Assembly: GCA_905250125.1 (NCBI GenBank)
Contig: CAJNOL010000447.1
Coordinates: forward strand, 1-64,000
Reading direction: 5' to 3'
DNA from: Rotaria sordida
Lineage: Eukaryota; Rotifera; Eurotatoria; Philodinida; Philodinidae
DNA: 64,000 nucleotides
Shown: in pieces, positions 1-11,593 of the stretch
Layout of the letters: the number at the start of each line of letters is the position of its first letter
Position numbering within the stretch: position 1 is the stretch's first letter
Program-made: the position numbers and the translations under genes
The notes under the pieces: model-generated
Seen by the model: only the letters and a program-made list of their open reading frames with translations
What the model was told of the DNA's origin: nothing
Database searches by the model: none

Positions 1-156
1 CGACAAAAATATCGATTTTTAGATTTATACATAGTTAGATAGCCCATCATCTCTACTTTCGAATGCACTATAATTTATTGGTTTTTCGATGGGTTTTGAG
101 GGTTTTACAACGGTTTTTCTGAAGACCCCTGCATCAAAAAATTTTTTTTTCGAAAA

Positions 157-237
157 CTTCAGTTATTGAAATCAATAGAGAGTAAAGAAGGTGAAACTGA
201 AGAGGATGATGCTTACGAGCCAGGTGGTGATGACTGA
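157..237 (+). CDS. Possible terminal exon of a gene entering from the left edge
   Basis: A short open frame ends in TGA at 235-237 and encodes an acidic tail rich in Glu and Asp, ending in Tyr-Glu-Pro-Gly-Gly-Asp-Asp. A splice-acceptor-like CTTCAG at 157-162 precedes Leu-Leu-Lys-Ser. A canonical AATAAA lies at 276-281, about 40 bases after the stop, as expected for a mRNA 3' end. The product is not recognised, and the surrounding DNA is repeat-like, so this could equally be the tail of a transposon-encoded protein. Confidence 0.28.
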   Translation, partial: LQLLKSIESKEGETEEDDAYEPGGDD

Positions 238-275
238 GCATGAACCCGCGAATTTCGTTGTATGTTTTTTTATAC

Positions 276-281
276 AATAAA
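276..281 (+). promoter_or_regulatory. Polyadenylation signal AATAAA
   Basis: Canonical hexamer 39 bases after the TGA of the candidate terminal exon. In AT-rich DNA the hexamer alone is weak evidence; its spacing after the stop gives it some value. Confidence 0.3.
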
Positions 282-639
282 CACAAGAATAAGTCATTAA
301 TTTTCTTTTGCCTACTCGGCAACAGAAAATTGCATGTTTTGTTTCGTAATATCTGATTCAAAACACTAGTTTCATTATACATATTAAATTCAAGTAATTT
401 TATAGATTTTTTCAAAAACCAGTGGTTTTTGATGGTTTTTCGTGAGATCAACGCTTACACGTAAAAAAAATTACGTCACACATATCTCTCCATGTGCTCA
501 TACGATTCGCCATAGTCGATAACCTATAATAAACTGCCTTCTTGTTTATTCACTACCATTTTTAAACGAAAAAATCGCGATAATCAAAGAAAAAATTGTT
601 TCGTGTTTTTCTCGAAACTGTTTTTTTTCGTTTTCTTTG

Positions 640-946
640 ACTGTGTGTCAAAGATTTCTCCGCCATTTTAAATAGTAGAATGCTCGGGAAGGTTTTAAAA
701 TAAAGGTAAATATCAGTGTTACAACCTAACAAAGCCAGAATTTTTGTTTTCAATTTATTTGTTTACAAAAAACTCGAGTTTTCTAAAAAATTGATCTAGG
801 TTTTTCGAAAAAACTGTCTAAAAAAATTAATTTTTTTTTTCAAAAATCCGGCTTTGTTAGGTTGTAGGGGCAGGTCTTCTCTACATTTTGACACCATCCC
901 GAGGTCCGTATCACTAAAATTGAAAACAAAATCTTTGACACACAGA
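640..946. repeat. Short nested inverted repeat (foldback-like)
   Basis: Two nested pairs of complementary arms are visible. CTGTGTGTCAAAGATTT at about 641-657 matches the reverse complement of 929-946. ACAACCTAACAAAGCC at about 721-736 matches the reverse complement of 851-866. The material between is A/T runs. No coding is supported. The segment around 27261-27300 resembles the right arm loosely, so this may be one member of a dispersed non-coding family. Confidence 0.55.
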
Positions 947-1239
947 CACCAACTTTTGACCCTTGATGCTACAATAACTCGCGAAAAACTCAATATTATG
1001 AGCGCAAACTTTTACTGAGAACTATCAATGGTCAGATACATATTCAATAAAAATTTCAGTAAGATTGAGTGTTCTGGGAAAAAAAAATTTAGAGGGGTGG
1101 GGGGCCCTTAAATGAAAAACAATCTGATATACTTATACAACAATTACACTCTTATCAATCCAATAATTTATCATTTTCTTTAATGATTTCAAATATTGCT
1201 AGTGAACATGACGATGTTGATCTGTGACACCAACCGATA

Positions 1240-1700
1240 TTGTCTCTATCGACTTCAAATCCATCAGATCTATCGCTTGATCAATTTTTATCAAATACAA
1301 ATTGTCCACAACTTACTAGTGCATCACTTAATCAAATGATCCATCAACTGTTAGATAATTCTTTAACAGGTTCAACAATATCTCAATCAAAAAAACCTTT
1401 CATTAAATTATACGATTACAAGATTTGATAAAACTTTTGAAGAAGTTGCTCGAGATCTATCGCCAGCAGAGTTTGAAGCACGATGTAGAAAGAAACAATA
1501 ATTAGTTAAAATGATTCGTGATAATGTAATCAATACTTATGATATTGATTTTTATCCAACAGCATTTAAATTTGATCGAATGATAGTTAGCGTCACAAAT
1601 AAATATCCAGCATTTGGTAAAATATTTGGTGGAGATACAGTATGTTTGATAGGAGATCGAATACTGTTTTCATCTTTATTTAATTTTTTTTTTCATTTAG
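1240..1700 (+). pseudogene. Broken remnant of an unrecognised coding region
   Basis: Coding-like sequence runs through 1240-1425. It continues after a one-base shift as a frame that reads Thr-Arg-Phe-Asp-Lys-Thr-Phe-Glu-Glu-Val and stops at about 1498-1500. It then resumes at 1511 with Met-Ile-Arg-Asp-Asn-Val and contains Lys-Tyr-Pro-Ala-Phe-Gly-Lys. The succession of frames with similar style suggests a decayed gene. The last part resembles the Tyr-Pro / Lys-Tyr-Pro helical segment of uncharacterised SAM-type proteins, but this is only an impression. No intact start or stop arrangement exists. Confidence 0.35.
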
Positions 1701-1910
1701 AGTTTGCTAACATCAGCATTTAAACAATAATTCTCTCATGATCGAAAACTATTCAGTTATTTATCTAAAGTACTGGCAAAAAACTTTTATTTTATATTCT
1801 TTGAAGTTTTGTCTTTTTAGAAATACTTAGTTGAAGAAAAAAGAACAAAATAACTCATTGAAATATTGCTCAGGTTGAACAATTCCTTCAGAAAAAGTTG
1901 CCATAGTCTT

Positions 1911-2531
1911 ACGAGGGAACCGTTCAAAGTGATTCAAAGCTTTTAATCTGATATCTTATCCATAAGTAGGACTAGGTGAGACTAGAAGTGACGCCAAATA
2001 ATAAGAGCCTATATGCTTTCGTTCCAAAGTTATAATCGTTTTATTAGGTTTTGCCTAGTATAAGGTATATCCCGAAAACAAATGAATGACGAAATTTTGA
2101 TCTAAGATTCTCTCCATCTATAGGTTTCAGGATCTTTAGAATATCCTAAGAGTTTCAGCGCGAACAGATGGTCCCTTCCCTAGATAATTCATAGACAAGA
2201 AACGCCTATATTTCACAGAGATATGAGAAATACAGAATTTTCTTGTATATTCATTATCTCAGGAAGGGATCATCTGTTTTGCACTGAAACTTTTAGAATA
2301 TTCTAAAGACTTTGAAACCTATAGATGGAGAGAATCTCAGATCGAAATTTCGTCATTCAATTGTTTTTGGAATATACCTTACACTGGGCAAAACCCAGTA
2401 AAACGGTTATGATTTTAGAACGAAAGCATATGGGCTCTTACTATTTTGAATCTCTTCTAGTCTCATCTAGTCCTGCTTATGAGCAAAATATCAGATCAAA
2501 AGTTTTGAATCAGTTTGAAGGGTTACCTCGT
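1911..2531. repeat. 621-bp foldback element
   Basis: Nearly the whole segment folds on itself. The left arm (about 1911-2200) starts ACGAGGGAACC and the right arm (about 2240-2531) ends GGTTACCTCGT, with long imperfect complementarity and a centre near 2220. Open frames inside it are by-products of the palindrome. The ACGAGG end resembles the terminus of the transposon at 60718-63887 (CTTACGAGGAGACC), so it could be a non-autonomous relative. That link is inference. Confidence 0.8.
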
Positions 2532-2908
2532 TAGCTCCAAACTTTCATTTTCATCTTCGAAGTTCGGGTGCAATGCTTCATTGATATACGATCTTTTATA
2601 ACGGATGAGTAATTGTAAAACTATTTTCTGAATTCTTCAAATTTATGCAAATTGTTTCGAAGTTTTCTTAACATTTGTTGTATATTTTACATCGAATTTT
2701 TTTCTCTGTTCCATTATTTGTTTTTCCTATTCAACACATTCTACTATTCTCTTTACAAAGCATCAGAACATTTGTAAAAGAAAGTGACTCAGCAAAATGG
2801 CTAATTAGTGGTGTTTCTTGTACATAGAGCTTGTTTGAATCGACGTACTAGTATCAAAAGTCTAATTCTGAGACAAATTCTCAATTTATCAATGATAAAG
2901 AATGAACA

Positions 2909-3074
2909 TATGGGTGTGAGTGTAGATGTATGCGTGTGGATGTGGGTATGAGTGTGGGTGTATGCGTGTGGGTAAGTGTGAGGATGTGGATGTAGGGCAT
3001 TTGTAGTGAGCAACCACATTTATTCTATCCACATCCGTTCCACACCCACCACTCACACCCACACTCACATCCTC
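2909..3074. repeat. Telomere-like GT-rich/CA-rich hairpin, largest copy
   Basis: About 90 bases of degenerate GTGTGGG-type repeats (2909-2998) are followed, after a ~25-base spacer, by about 50 bases of CCACACCC/CACTCACAC repeats (3025-3074). The unit is close to the bdelloid telomere repeat TGTGGG. The order is G-rich then C-rich on the plus strand, the geometry of a head-to-head telomere junction or a hairpin. The coding fragment at 3082 starts directly after it. Confidence 0.75.
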
Positions 3075-3081
3075 GCTTAAA

Positions 3082-3684
3082 TTGGATCCAAAAGCATCAT
3101 TTACTGATAATTTAATAGATGCTGTAACAGAACTTTTGGATAATAATATTAATGAAGAAATCGATCAATTTTGTTCTGATTTCAATAATGCTGCACATAT
3201 AGAGATAGATGGTTTACTTTATTCTGATGGTACAAATTCTCTTTTAGCATGTCAAGTTGATGCAGATGCAACAATTGGAAACGATGGTCTTAAAGCGAAT
3301 GCTCATACAGATGGATCTCTTTCTAAACGTAAATTAGAAAATACTGATATTAGTGTTGGTCAATGGCAAGCCTATGCAAAAGCATCCATTGAAGCAGATG
3401 GAATGAATGCTGTTATTGGTGCAGAATTAAATACTGTGTCTTTAAAGAATGAAAATATTGAAGCAAATATTAGATTAAGTATTAAAACTGGAGTCGACTT
3501 ATCAATGGCTAATGTTAGTGCATCTGCTTTTGAACTTGGATGAAATGTTAGAACAAATGGAGTTGGTGTCGATAGACCTATCGGTAGTTTTAATTTGAAA
3601 TTTCAGTCATCAAATTTGATACTTTTTTCTTTGAAAAAGATTGCATTGGATGCTTGTGCAGTAGTTGTAACACTTGCGCATTAA
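3082..3684 (+). pseudogene. 5'-truncated repeat-type protein fragment with one in-frame stop
   Basis: The frame is open from 3082 to 3540, is interrupted by TGA at 3541-3543, then continues in the same frame to TAA at 3682-3684. No ATG lies upstream: the first codon in the open frame abuts the CA-rich arm of the telomere-like hairpin. The protein is rich in Ala, Asn, Glu and Ile, with repeating Ala-Xaa-Ile-Glu-Ala-Asp-Gly style strands. After the stop it carries Gly-Val-Gly-Val-Asp-Arg-Pro-Ile-Gly-Ser. I do not recognise the family. Truncation at the telomere-like tract plus the internal stop argues for a dead fragment, although a readthrough or spliced product cannot be excluded. Confidence 0.55.
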
Positions 3685-5431
3685 TTTTCGCTTTATGTTT
3701 TGAAATATCTTATTCGTTTGACTCAGTAAATTTAGAAGTGTTCAAAGCTTTGCAAGACATTGAATAACATTTTTGATTCGTGCTCAAAATTTTGTAATCA
3801 TCGAACATAGTTTTATGATACCTGTTATAAAACAAAAAAAAAGACACTCTGTAAAAAAGAAAAAACTACACAATCATAATGTCTTAACTCTTTGTAGTTA
3901 TCGCGAGACCAATGTAAATTCATTGTGCAATATCTAGTTTCTTGTTACATCGCTTTCGAGCCTTTTATACTACTTTCTTTCTGTAATCATTCGTATATTG
4001 TTCACAAACATTGCAAGCCCACAGCCATGATTTTCTGTCTTGTTTGAGTTGTTCATTGCTGTTTCGATAACTCTTACAAAAACTTTTGCTGAATTTATGG
4101 AAATATTTGTGATGAATATTGATTATTCATATTTATATAGTCTCGCTTGGGACTAATTTTCAATAGAGTCACATCTTCAAATTTTAATATTGGTTTTCTT
4201 TGTGGAAATGATTTCTTTATTCGAATGTAGGAAAAGTCCACAGATATATAATACAAAACTTTTTCTGCTAATTTCAATGTATTTTTGACGAATCGAAGTG
4301 ACCTCGAAAAAAAATATTAGTAGATAGAAAGAAAATTCATTATTCAAATGTTTAACACTAGAAAAGGCAGAGACTTTTTTCACAATATTTTTACCTAGAA
4401 AACCTAAAAGTTCGATTGTTAAATAAAGTATTGAACAAAATTCGTGTCATTTAAGCTTAGATGTTTAAGTAGATGGGCACTTTTATTGAAATCATCAATC
4501 GTTCAAAATTGGTATTTTTCGTTCAATTAATAGACAACTACCGAAGAAAATCTACAGTAAAAGTAAGACTTTAAATTCAGTGATCTTTCTTGAATTATTT
4601 ATGCGCCTTTTTTGTTTGACTAAAATATCATAAAAATTAGATATGAAAGATACATAGATTAGATCGACATCGAGTCCAATCCATATATTCATGGAATTAA
4701 TATTTAATGATATCAATGAATATAAACGTTTATTATTAGAAATAGATGTAAATTTTTATGAAACAAGACCTAACGAAGCATTACAGTGTAGAATGAGATC
4801 GTTTAGACTGTTTCTAACTTCCATCCTATAGATTTTGACAGAACCACTTTCGAACTTATCATTTATTATCTATATTTATGAATTGTTAAATGAGAAAATT
4901 AGAAATTTATAAATAAATCTAAAATAATATCGATTCAGTTTTAGCTGAGAAATTAAATAGAGTTTACGTTGTAATCCATTAAGAAATTGTGGTAATAGTC
5001 TTTTTTATCGATTTTTATTGATCACATAATTGAACAATGTGGTACAATGAATCATGTCAAAGTTAAATGACATGTTTAAGGAGACTATTAACACCTTAAG
5101 TTTTAACTGGTTTATGATTTATAAGACGTAATGTAATTAAATAAAATTTATACACATAATGACTATTTTATTTTCCATAACTTTAATTTATTTTATTGTA
5201 GCTCACCACTACCATCTTTATTAAGAATTTTCTTAGAAGTAACATAATTTTCTTTCTTTTAGATAGTTTAATTCTATTGTTTGATCCAATGATTTGTTTT
5301 TAAATTAAATTTGAAAATAATAGTTGATCAAATAAAACCATAAAAATAACTTACGTTGCACAAAATCAATGAAGAGTTCGATTCATATTTTTCATCGATA
5401 AAATGTATTCATAAAACTAGGAAAATATAGA
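3685..5431. other. AT-rich stretch without a supported gene
   Basis: No conserved coding, RNA or repeat structure is evident. A 47-codon ATG-initiated frame at 4691-4834 is coding-like but isolated and unrecognised. Confidence 0.5.
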
Positions 5432-5470
5432 TATGAGTGTGGATCTTCTTCTTATTCCTGTTCACACCCA
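5432..5470. repeat. Telomere-like GT/CA hairpin, short copy
   Basis: ATGAGTGTGG is followed by a ~17-base spacer and then TTCACACCCA. The order is G-rich then C-rich, as in the other copies. Confidence 0.5.
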
Positions 5471-6210
5471 ATTCCTTGAATGAAACAAAACAACGAGTGA
5501 GATTCTTCAATATCCATCATATATTTTCGTTATTTATTGAAAATTTAGATACGATTTAATATTTCTAATAAGAATATAAAAAAGATCAGCATAATAAAAA
5601 AAAATAATGGAATATGTTTGATAGATTGCAAATATGCAGTAAATATTCCATTGAATAATGCTTTAGATTTCATTTTAGTAGTTATTTTCATCATGATGAA
5701 GAATTTTCATATACCTTAAACAGAAGTTATCTCATCTTTTAATATCATCGAAATATGTTATATGATCTATGTCAAATACTTTCATTAATTCATTCGATAG
5801 ACAACCTACGTATTTCATGAATCATAGAGTAAAGAAATTCACTATGGAACTCAAGAACTGGATTCAATTAAAAAAAAGAATACACTTTGTAAATTTCAAC
5901 GGATGGAATACAACACTTGTTTCATCCATTATTCGTTCGCACTAAGATATATAAAAAAAAAAACAATAATTCTTTTCTTGGAAGCGAAAATGCTCGTTTA
6001 TTTAAGTGATTTCTTGTCATAATGTGTTCACAAACATGAATATATTGAAACGTGGTGATGTGAAAGACTTGAAAGAATGTAAGAAAAGAAAAAGAAGCGT
6101 TAATTATGAGTCATAGTCTGTTTTCTTTTTTTCCATTCATTTTATTAGTTTACTGTGCATTTTGTGCCTGTTATATAAGTATATATGATAAAGAAGATGA
6201 AGCAATGATC

Positions 6211-6371
6211 ATACTTACCTGCCACGGATGCATTCACGATCAACAAAGTGTATGCTCCAGACTGAGGCGAGGGCATTGCACATCGTCCCCGTTGACGCCT
6301 GCGAAAAGTCCACATCGGACTTTCTCGAGTGGAGAATTTATTCCGCGGTCATTTGCGTTCGCGCATTGACC
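6211..6371 (+). ncRNA. U1: U1 spliceosomal snRNA
   Basis: U1 snRNA base-pairs with 5' splice sites through its 5' end. Here the 5' end reads ATACTTACCTG (6211-6221), the invariant splice-site-recognition sequence, and it complements the GTAAG-type donors of genes in this window. The stem-loop II apical sequence CATTGCAC, the U1A-binding loop, is at 6274-6281. Stem-loop III is formed by GAAAAGTCC and GGACTTTC at about 6302-6324. An Sm-type site AATTTATT lies at 6335-6342. The 3' stem-loop IV is GGTCA...TTCG...TGACC at about 6347-6371. The length of 161 nt is close to the ~164 nt of other animals. It is a GC-rich island in AT-rich DNA. Upstream PSE and downstream 3' box were not assigned. The gene looks intact. 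Confidence 0.93.
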
Positions 6372-7293
6372 ATACTATTTAAAACAAAATGAAAAATTCT
6401 TCCAGTGAGAGTGAAATAGACTCTTTTCATGTAAAGAAGTCTATTTTCTTTTTCTTAATAGTCCATAAATTTTTAACAATTTCATGAAAAGAACAACTTT
6501 AACAGAAGATTTCTTCTTATAAAAGTGAAAATCGAAATTTGACTCCAATTCAATTTTATTGAATGATTCATGCACACTCACATCTGTTCATAAAATATCT
6601 CAACTATCTATTAAACTTTCATTATTAAGTATGAAAGTTATCCATGACATTTTCGTTTATTATAATTATTGTGAAAATTTCTCAAGACATTGCATCATAA
6701 AATCTACAATAATAAATAATACTTCAAAGGTGACTGCGTCATTATTTATTATTATTACAAATAGAGTTGAAACAAAAAATAGATTAGGAAATAAATCTAT
6801 GGGATGATCCTCAAAAAATACTTTTTGTTTCTCACTTCAGACAGTATAAAAAGCAAAATGAGAAAAATAATTATCGACAGTATTATGTAATGGTAGATAA
6901 ATAAAACTTATAGAAAAATTTAATTGAAATGCTCAAATTGGTGTTTGCTATTATCAATAAACTGTTGAAATTTTTCAGGAGCTGAGTCAGAAATTTTTCT
7001 ACAAAAATTATAATTTAGTGTTTGACATGTCGCGTGTGAGAGTTGGTCTTGTGTTGATCCGAACCTATATACTTACATCCAGATCGACCTGGATATATAT
7101 TAAAAAAGGCGATTTTTTATACTTCTTTGTTTCATATTTTGCTAGATCAAAAAAAGGAAAATTTGGATCTAGTATATATTGTAGAGCAATGGATACTTCC
7201 AAATTCCATTTTTTCGTAAGTTTTTTTAACATAAGAATGTGTATTATAATTTATTCAATGCACCGCATAGATGAAACGATAATTTTCGTAATG
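6372..7293. other. AT-rich intergenic DNA
   Basis: Small open frames here have no conserved features and no supporting splice structure. Nothing is called. Confidence 0.5.
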
Positions 7294-7826
7294 AATATTG
7301 TAGGATAGTTCCATGAGTAGTAAATCAAAAAAATCACAAAGTATTCAGAAAATTTTCTTTGGTATCAAACTTTGTAGAGCTTTTTTCGCTGATCATTTTG
7401 GTAAAAAGAACTTTTCGAATTTCATTGAGAAATGATGATGTACATTTCTCGTAAAAACAAAAGATGTTAGATTTTTTTTTATAGGAATATCGTATACAAT
7501 GTTCAATCGAGATTTATTCATCCTATTCGTCTATATCAAAGAAACCGATTATAGGGTTTTGAAGAGCAAAGTTTCCTCTACAAAATCTAATATATCACAT
7601 TTCTCCAGAAGATAGCCGTTTTGAAATATATGAATCAACTTTTACTTACATTTTACTGTGTTTAGTATATTGTCTATAATATCGTCATTTCTCAATGAAA
7701 TTCGAAAAGTTTTTTTTTACCAAAACGATCACCGAAAAAAGTTCTACAAAGTTTGATACGAAAGAGAACTTGCTGAATGCTCTGTGATTTTTTTGTTGAC
7801 TACCCACGGAATTATCTTGCAATATT
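7294..7826. repeat. 533-bp foldback element
   Basis: The ends are AATATTGTAGGATAGTTCC at the left and the near-complement GGAATTATCTTGCAATATT at the right. The arms (about 7294-7445 and 7680-7826) are largely complementary, including matched segments around the AAATTTCATTGAGAAATGA block. The centre (7446-7679) is unique. There is no coding capacity, so it is a non-autonomous foldback/MITE-type element. Confidence 0.75.
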
Positions 7827-8052
7827 TTCACAGTAAAATATATTGAAAAGTTATTTTCAAAAAAATTTATTTATTTCACCGCTAGTTTTAGCTAGAGAGC
7901 TGAAACTTTTAGAAATAAAAGATCTTCATTAGATGCACATGTGATAAAAATTTCAGTCTACTGCGTCAATAAAAAGTATAAAAAATATCATTAACAATTT
8001 ATCATCATTTATTATAAGATATCTTTTATCGAAATAAACAACTTGATGAAGT

Positions 8053-9000
8053 TAATAATTTATAAATCGAAGAAGTAAAGTTTCTTTTCTGCTTCAGCTT
8101 GTATTACAAGATAATTATTATTGATTAAAGCTGTTGACATTATATAATTTACATCATAGTCAATTGTTTCTTTTAATGTTTGACTAGAATTGATTCTAAA
8201 AAAACAACACATTAGATAGAGAAGGAAGCTAAAATCATTCTTATCATAACAAAGCTCAGTAACTTTTAATTACTGCATAGTATTTGTATTACGTAATTCA
8301 AACGGATAATTATAAAAAAATCATAGTTCTTCTCGTGTAAGAAGGCTGAAAAATATGATTCAGTAAAATTATATCACATTGCTTCAATTATTTGATCTTT
8401 TTTACATAAAATTGGTGGTTTAAACATTCGAATTCATTTCTAATTTGATAGATTATATTCTCCGATTACTGATTGTATAGAGACTAAGAATGTCTCTTGA
8501 TAATATGTACAGCTCGGCGACCAACAGTTTTCCAATTTGTTTGACCTATTTTAATCGTTAAGTTTTACAAGCAGCTACATCTAATGAACAAAGTCTCTGA
8601 TTGATATCCGAAATAAGAAATTGATTTAAATATGATGATGAACAAATATTATCTACGTGAAAATCTCTTACAAATCTCAGTTTTTCATTTTCATCAATAC
8701 CACTTACAGAAAGCATGTCTTTTAGATAAAAAAAAATTAAATAATGATCATTACTAGTCATTACAGGTGTGTTACTGTCAATACTCAATGACAGTCTTGG
8801 CTTCTTTCTTGAAGCATTCAAAATCAACTATGTTAAAACATGTTTGTTTATCATTATATTGGATGATGTTGATGAAGCTACGTTTCAGTTCGATAGATCG
8901 TAAGTTGCAGTTGCTGTATTGAAACTTTTGTATAGTTTCATGTAATGTAGACGACAGCAGTTGTATCATCACATCAGATGATTCGATTTGTCGAACATGA
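8053..9000 (-). pseudogene. Decayed multi-exon coding remnant (unrecognised)
   Basis: On the minus strand, coding-like segments run from about 9000 down to 8558, with a frame change near 8800. The final part ends Ser-Leu-Asp-Val-Ala-Ala-Cys-Lys-Thr before a stop. A further exon-like segment follows a good acceptor (TTTTTTTAG) near 8199. It reads Asn-Ser-Ser-Gln-Thr-Leu-Lys-Glu and ends at a stop near 8053. Between them the frame has several stops. The strand-rich character suggests a beta-propeller-like protein, but no family is identified. Confidence 0.3.
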
Positions 9001-9917
9001 ATGATACACTACTTTGCATCTTGTTTTCTATTATCAATCACTTCACAATACCTGCATAGCAGTAGCAGCACTTCACATTCTTGAGGAAATTGTGAATGAT
9101 TTTGTATTAGTTTCCTATTATAACACTTGATTCTGAATAAAGTTCTTGTTTCTGATTTACAGAAAAATTGGTGAGATTATAGAACATTCAATGATGTTGC
9201 GCTAGATGTTAAACCTCATCAAAAACATTTGTTTTTCACAAGATAATCTGTGCCCACCTAAGTTAATAACATCGGTCAGAAATTTCTGGATTTTTTCTGA
9301 TGATTTATGGGCGTTTTCTGCTAGAAGGAACTGTAAGTAGGCCGAAATCCACTAAAGAAAAATCCGAAAAAATTTTGTCGAAATGCTACTTCCATGTCCC
9401 GATGATTTTCAGCATTTTTCTGCTCGAATGGTTCGTACTTTTTTACTTGAACAAGTCAGCTTTAACACCATGGCAAACATATCCTTCAACATTTCGCACT
9501 TTCTATAGAATCATCAAAAGCAGCTTGCGCTAGGAGAAGTAGGGTATTCGGTCTTGACGTTTTGTATTATGTAAAGCTGCATTTAGGCAAAGAGAGAAAC
9601 ATTCAATAGTGTAAAGATCGACAGCTACAGATTCTTCTTTGTTTAAATTGTCGAGAGGATTTTCACAAAATGCAGATTAAATATAATTTTGAATAGATAG
9701 AATGAATGCCTCAAGTGTTTTGACAGCTTCTTTTAATGAAAGAAGTGGTTTCAACTCACATCCTTTGATTCGCAATAGCCATTGCATGGGTCCCTTATCA
9801 GCGTCTAAAAAATTTTCATTTGTAGTTATAACATCTGTTGGTATGTGCAGAAAGGAAAGATGAAATATTATTACTATTATTTCACTTGACAAAAATGAAT
9901 ATTCATACGAAACTTTT

Positions 9918-9990
9918 TTGGGATGTAGGTTTGAATGTTGATGTGATTGTGAATGAGTGAAGAGAAGACACACACCTACATCCACACCCA
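9918..9990. repeat. Telomere-like GT/CA hairpin
   Basis: GGGATGTAGG with further TGATGTG/GTGAATG steps is followed by ACACACCTACATCCACACCCA. G-rich precedes C-rich. Confidence 0.6.
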
Positions 9991-10383
9991 AATCGATGAC
10001 TATTGAGTGGGAACCGCATTGAGATAATTCTTAATTATGTCAGTAAAGTCTTATTGAATAGAAACACCGTATACAATATTCCTGCATTTCTGCGAGGATA
10101 CTTTTAACTTTTCAGATATAAAATGATAAAAGATTCATCATATTAAATCTCTATATCATGTTATTATAGATGTTCATTTTTTGAAATTGTTCAGAAGTGC
10201 CGCAACAAGTTAAGAGTCAATATATTTTTTTCTTCCGATTTTATTAATCTCTTTCAGTACTGCGCATTGTTTTTTCATTCATTTTTTTAATGAGTATCAG
10301 AAGACTAAAATGTCAGTTGGGATATTATTAGTTCCTCAGAATTTCTTTTACACTGATTACATAGAAAACATTAAGTTGTCAAT

Positions 10384-11593
10384 ACGATTAATATCATAGT
10401 GACCTGATCGAGTGATAATGGTGATCAATTAGATCTACATGAATATTGTATGTGGGATGATGGACATAAATATGATTTAGTTTTTTTCCGATCATCATCA
10501 TCCTATATAGCACCAATATTAAATAATTCAGACGAGTACATCGAACGTGAATATCCTCAAAAATGTCAGATAAAGAGAACTGATACAATTCTTATTGCTT
10601 CGCGTAAAGTATTAATAATTTTAAAAAAAGTAAATGTTTCATTATTCACACCAATGGATAAAGACAGCGATAGATTATCGTGAACTTCTGGCAGTCATTT
10701 CTTTTCTGGCTCATGATGACATGATGTTGTGTGATTTATTTATACGGTGTAATGAACAAGCCCATAAATTTTTTTTCAATACGAAAAAAAAAACGAACAA
10801 ATATCATTTATATATCAAGTAGCCATGTCATTATCTTCTAATAATGAAGTCCTCATGGATTGATATTATTCAAGAAAGATTTTTAAAAAAGCCGATTATT
10901 ATATCTAATTATAAAGTATGAAATTGAAAATTATTGTTCATCTTCAGACATATCAGAAATTCCTAAAAATTGAATTCGTCATTTCATCATCGATGAAACT
11001 AATTCATATTCTATATAACTCATATATAAACAATGGAATAATATCTTACATGATGAAATCTTTCGAAAAAATTTATATATTTACCATTATGCAACATATT
11101 CTGATCAAACTAATGCTATTCAAAGTTTGAAAATGTTATATGTGATAAGACTCGAAGGAAAACTTACGATTGATAACAAAAAAAATTAGATCCATTAGTC
11201 GATGCTATATTAAAATTAGGACAGTATACAAAAAAAGATATTTTACAATTATAGAAAAGTTTAACACATCAAGATCAGTCAGTTAAACAAATTTTTGTAC
11301 GTAAAATTCATTATATTCTATCAAATTCATATTATTATGAATAAAAAAAAAACATCAGATGAATATTCTGTTCGAATGATATTATTACTGGATTAGAACA
11401 TAAACTTTCTCGATCGAAAGTTCATTCAAACTTAAATGTAATAGATTATTGGAATTCTTTTTCTAGTAACCATAAACAAGAATTGTTTATTCAATATGAA
11501 TCGAATACTAATGAACAGTGTTCAATGAAATTTTTAGATAAAGTATTACTTGGATTTCATTTAGAGAGTCGCAGTTATTTACATATAGAATAG
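10384..11593 (+). pseudogene. Series of broken coding remnants (unrecognised)
   Basis: Coding-like blocks in several frames follow one another. One lies at about 10450-10680, with a one-base shift at about 10650 leading into a block containing Tyr-Arg-Glu-Leu-Leu-Ala-Val. Another at about 11190-11590 includes Asp-Pro-Leu-Val-Asp-Ala-Ile-Leu-Lys-Leu-Gly and ends near 11593. Stops and shifts are frequent. Codon style is like that of real rotifer genes in the window, so a dead gene is more likely than random frames, but I cannot name it. Confidence 0.3.

Noticed and set aside
2325..2534. 69-codon plus-strand frame
   Set aside because: It lies in the arm of a foldback element and has no protein-like features.
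2801..3019. Minus-strand frame rich in His and Thr
   Set aside because: It is the translation of the GT/CA telomere-like tract.
6106..6369. 87-codon open frame on the plus strand
   Set aside because: Its second half is the U1 snRNA, so the frame is an accident of a conserved RNA gene.
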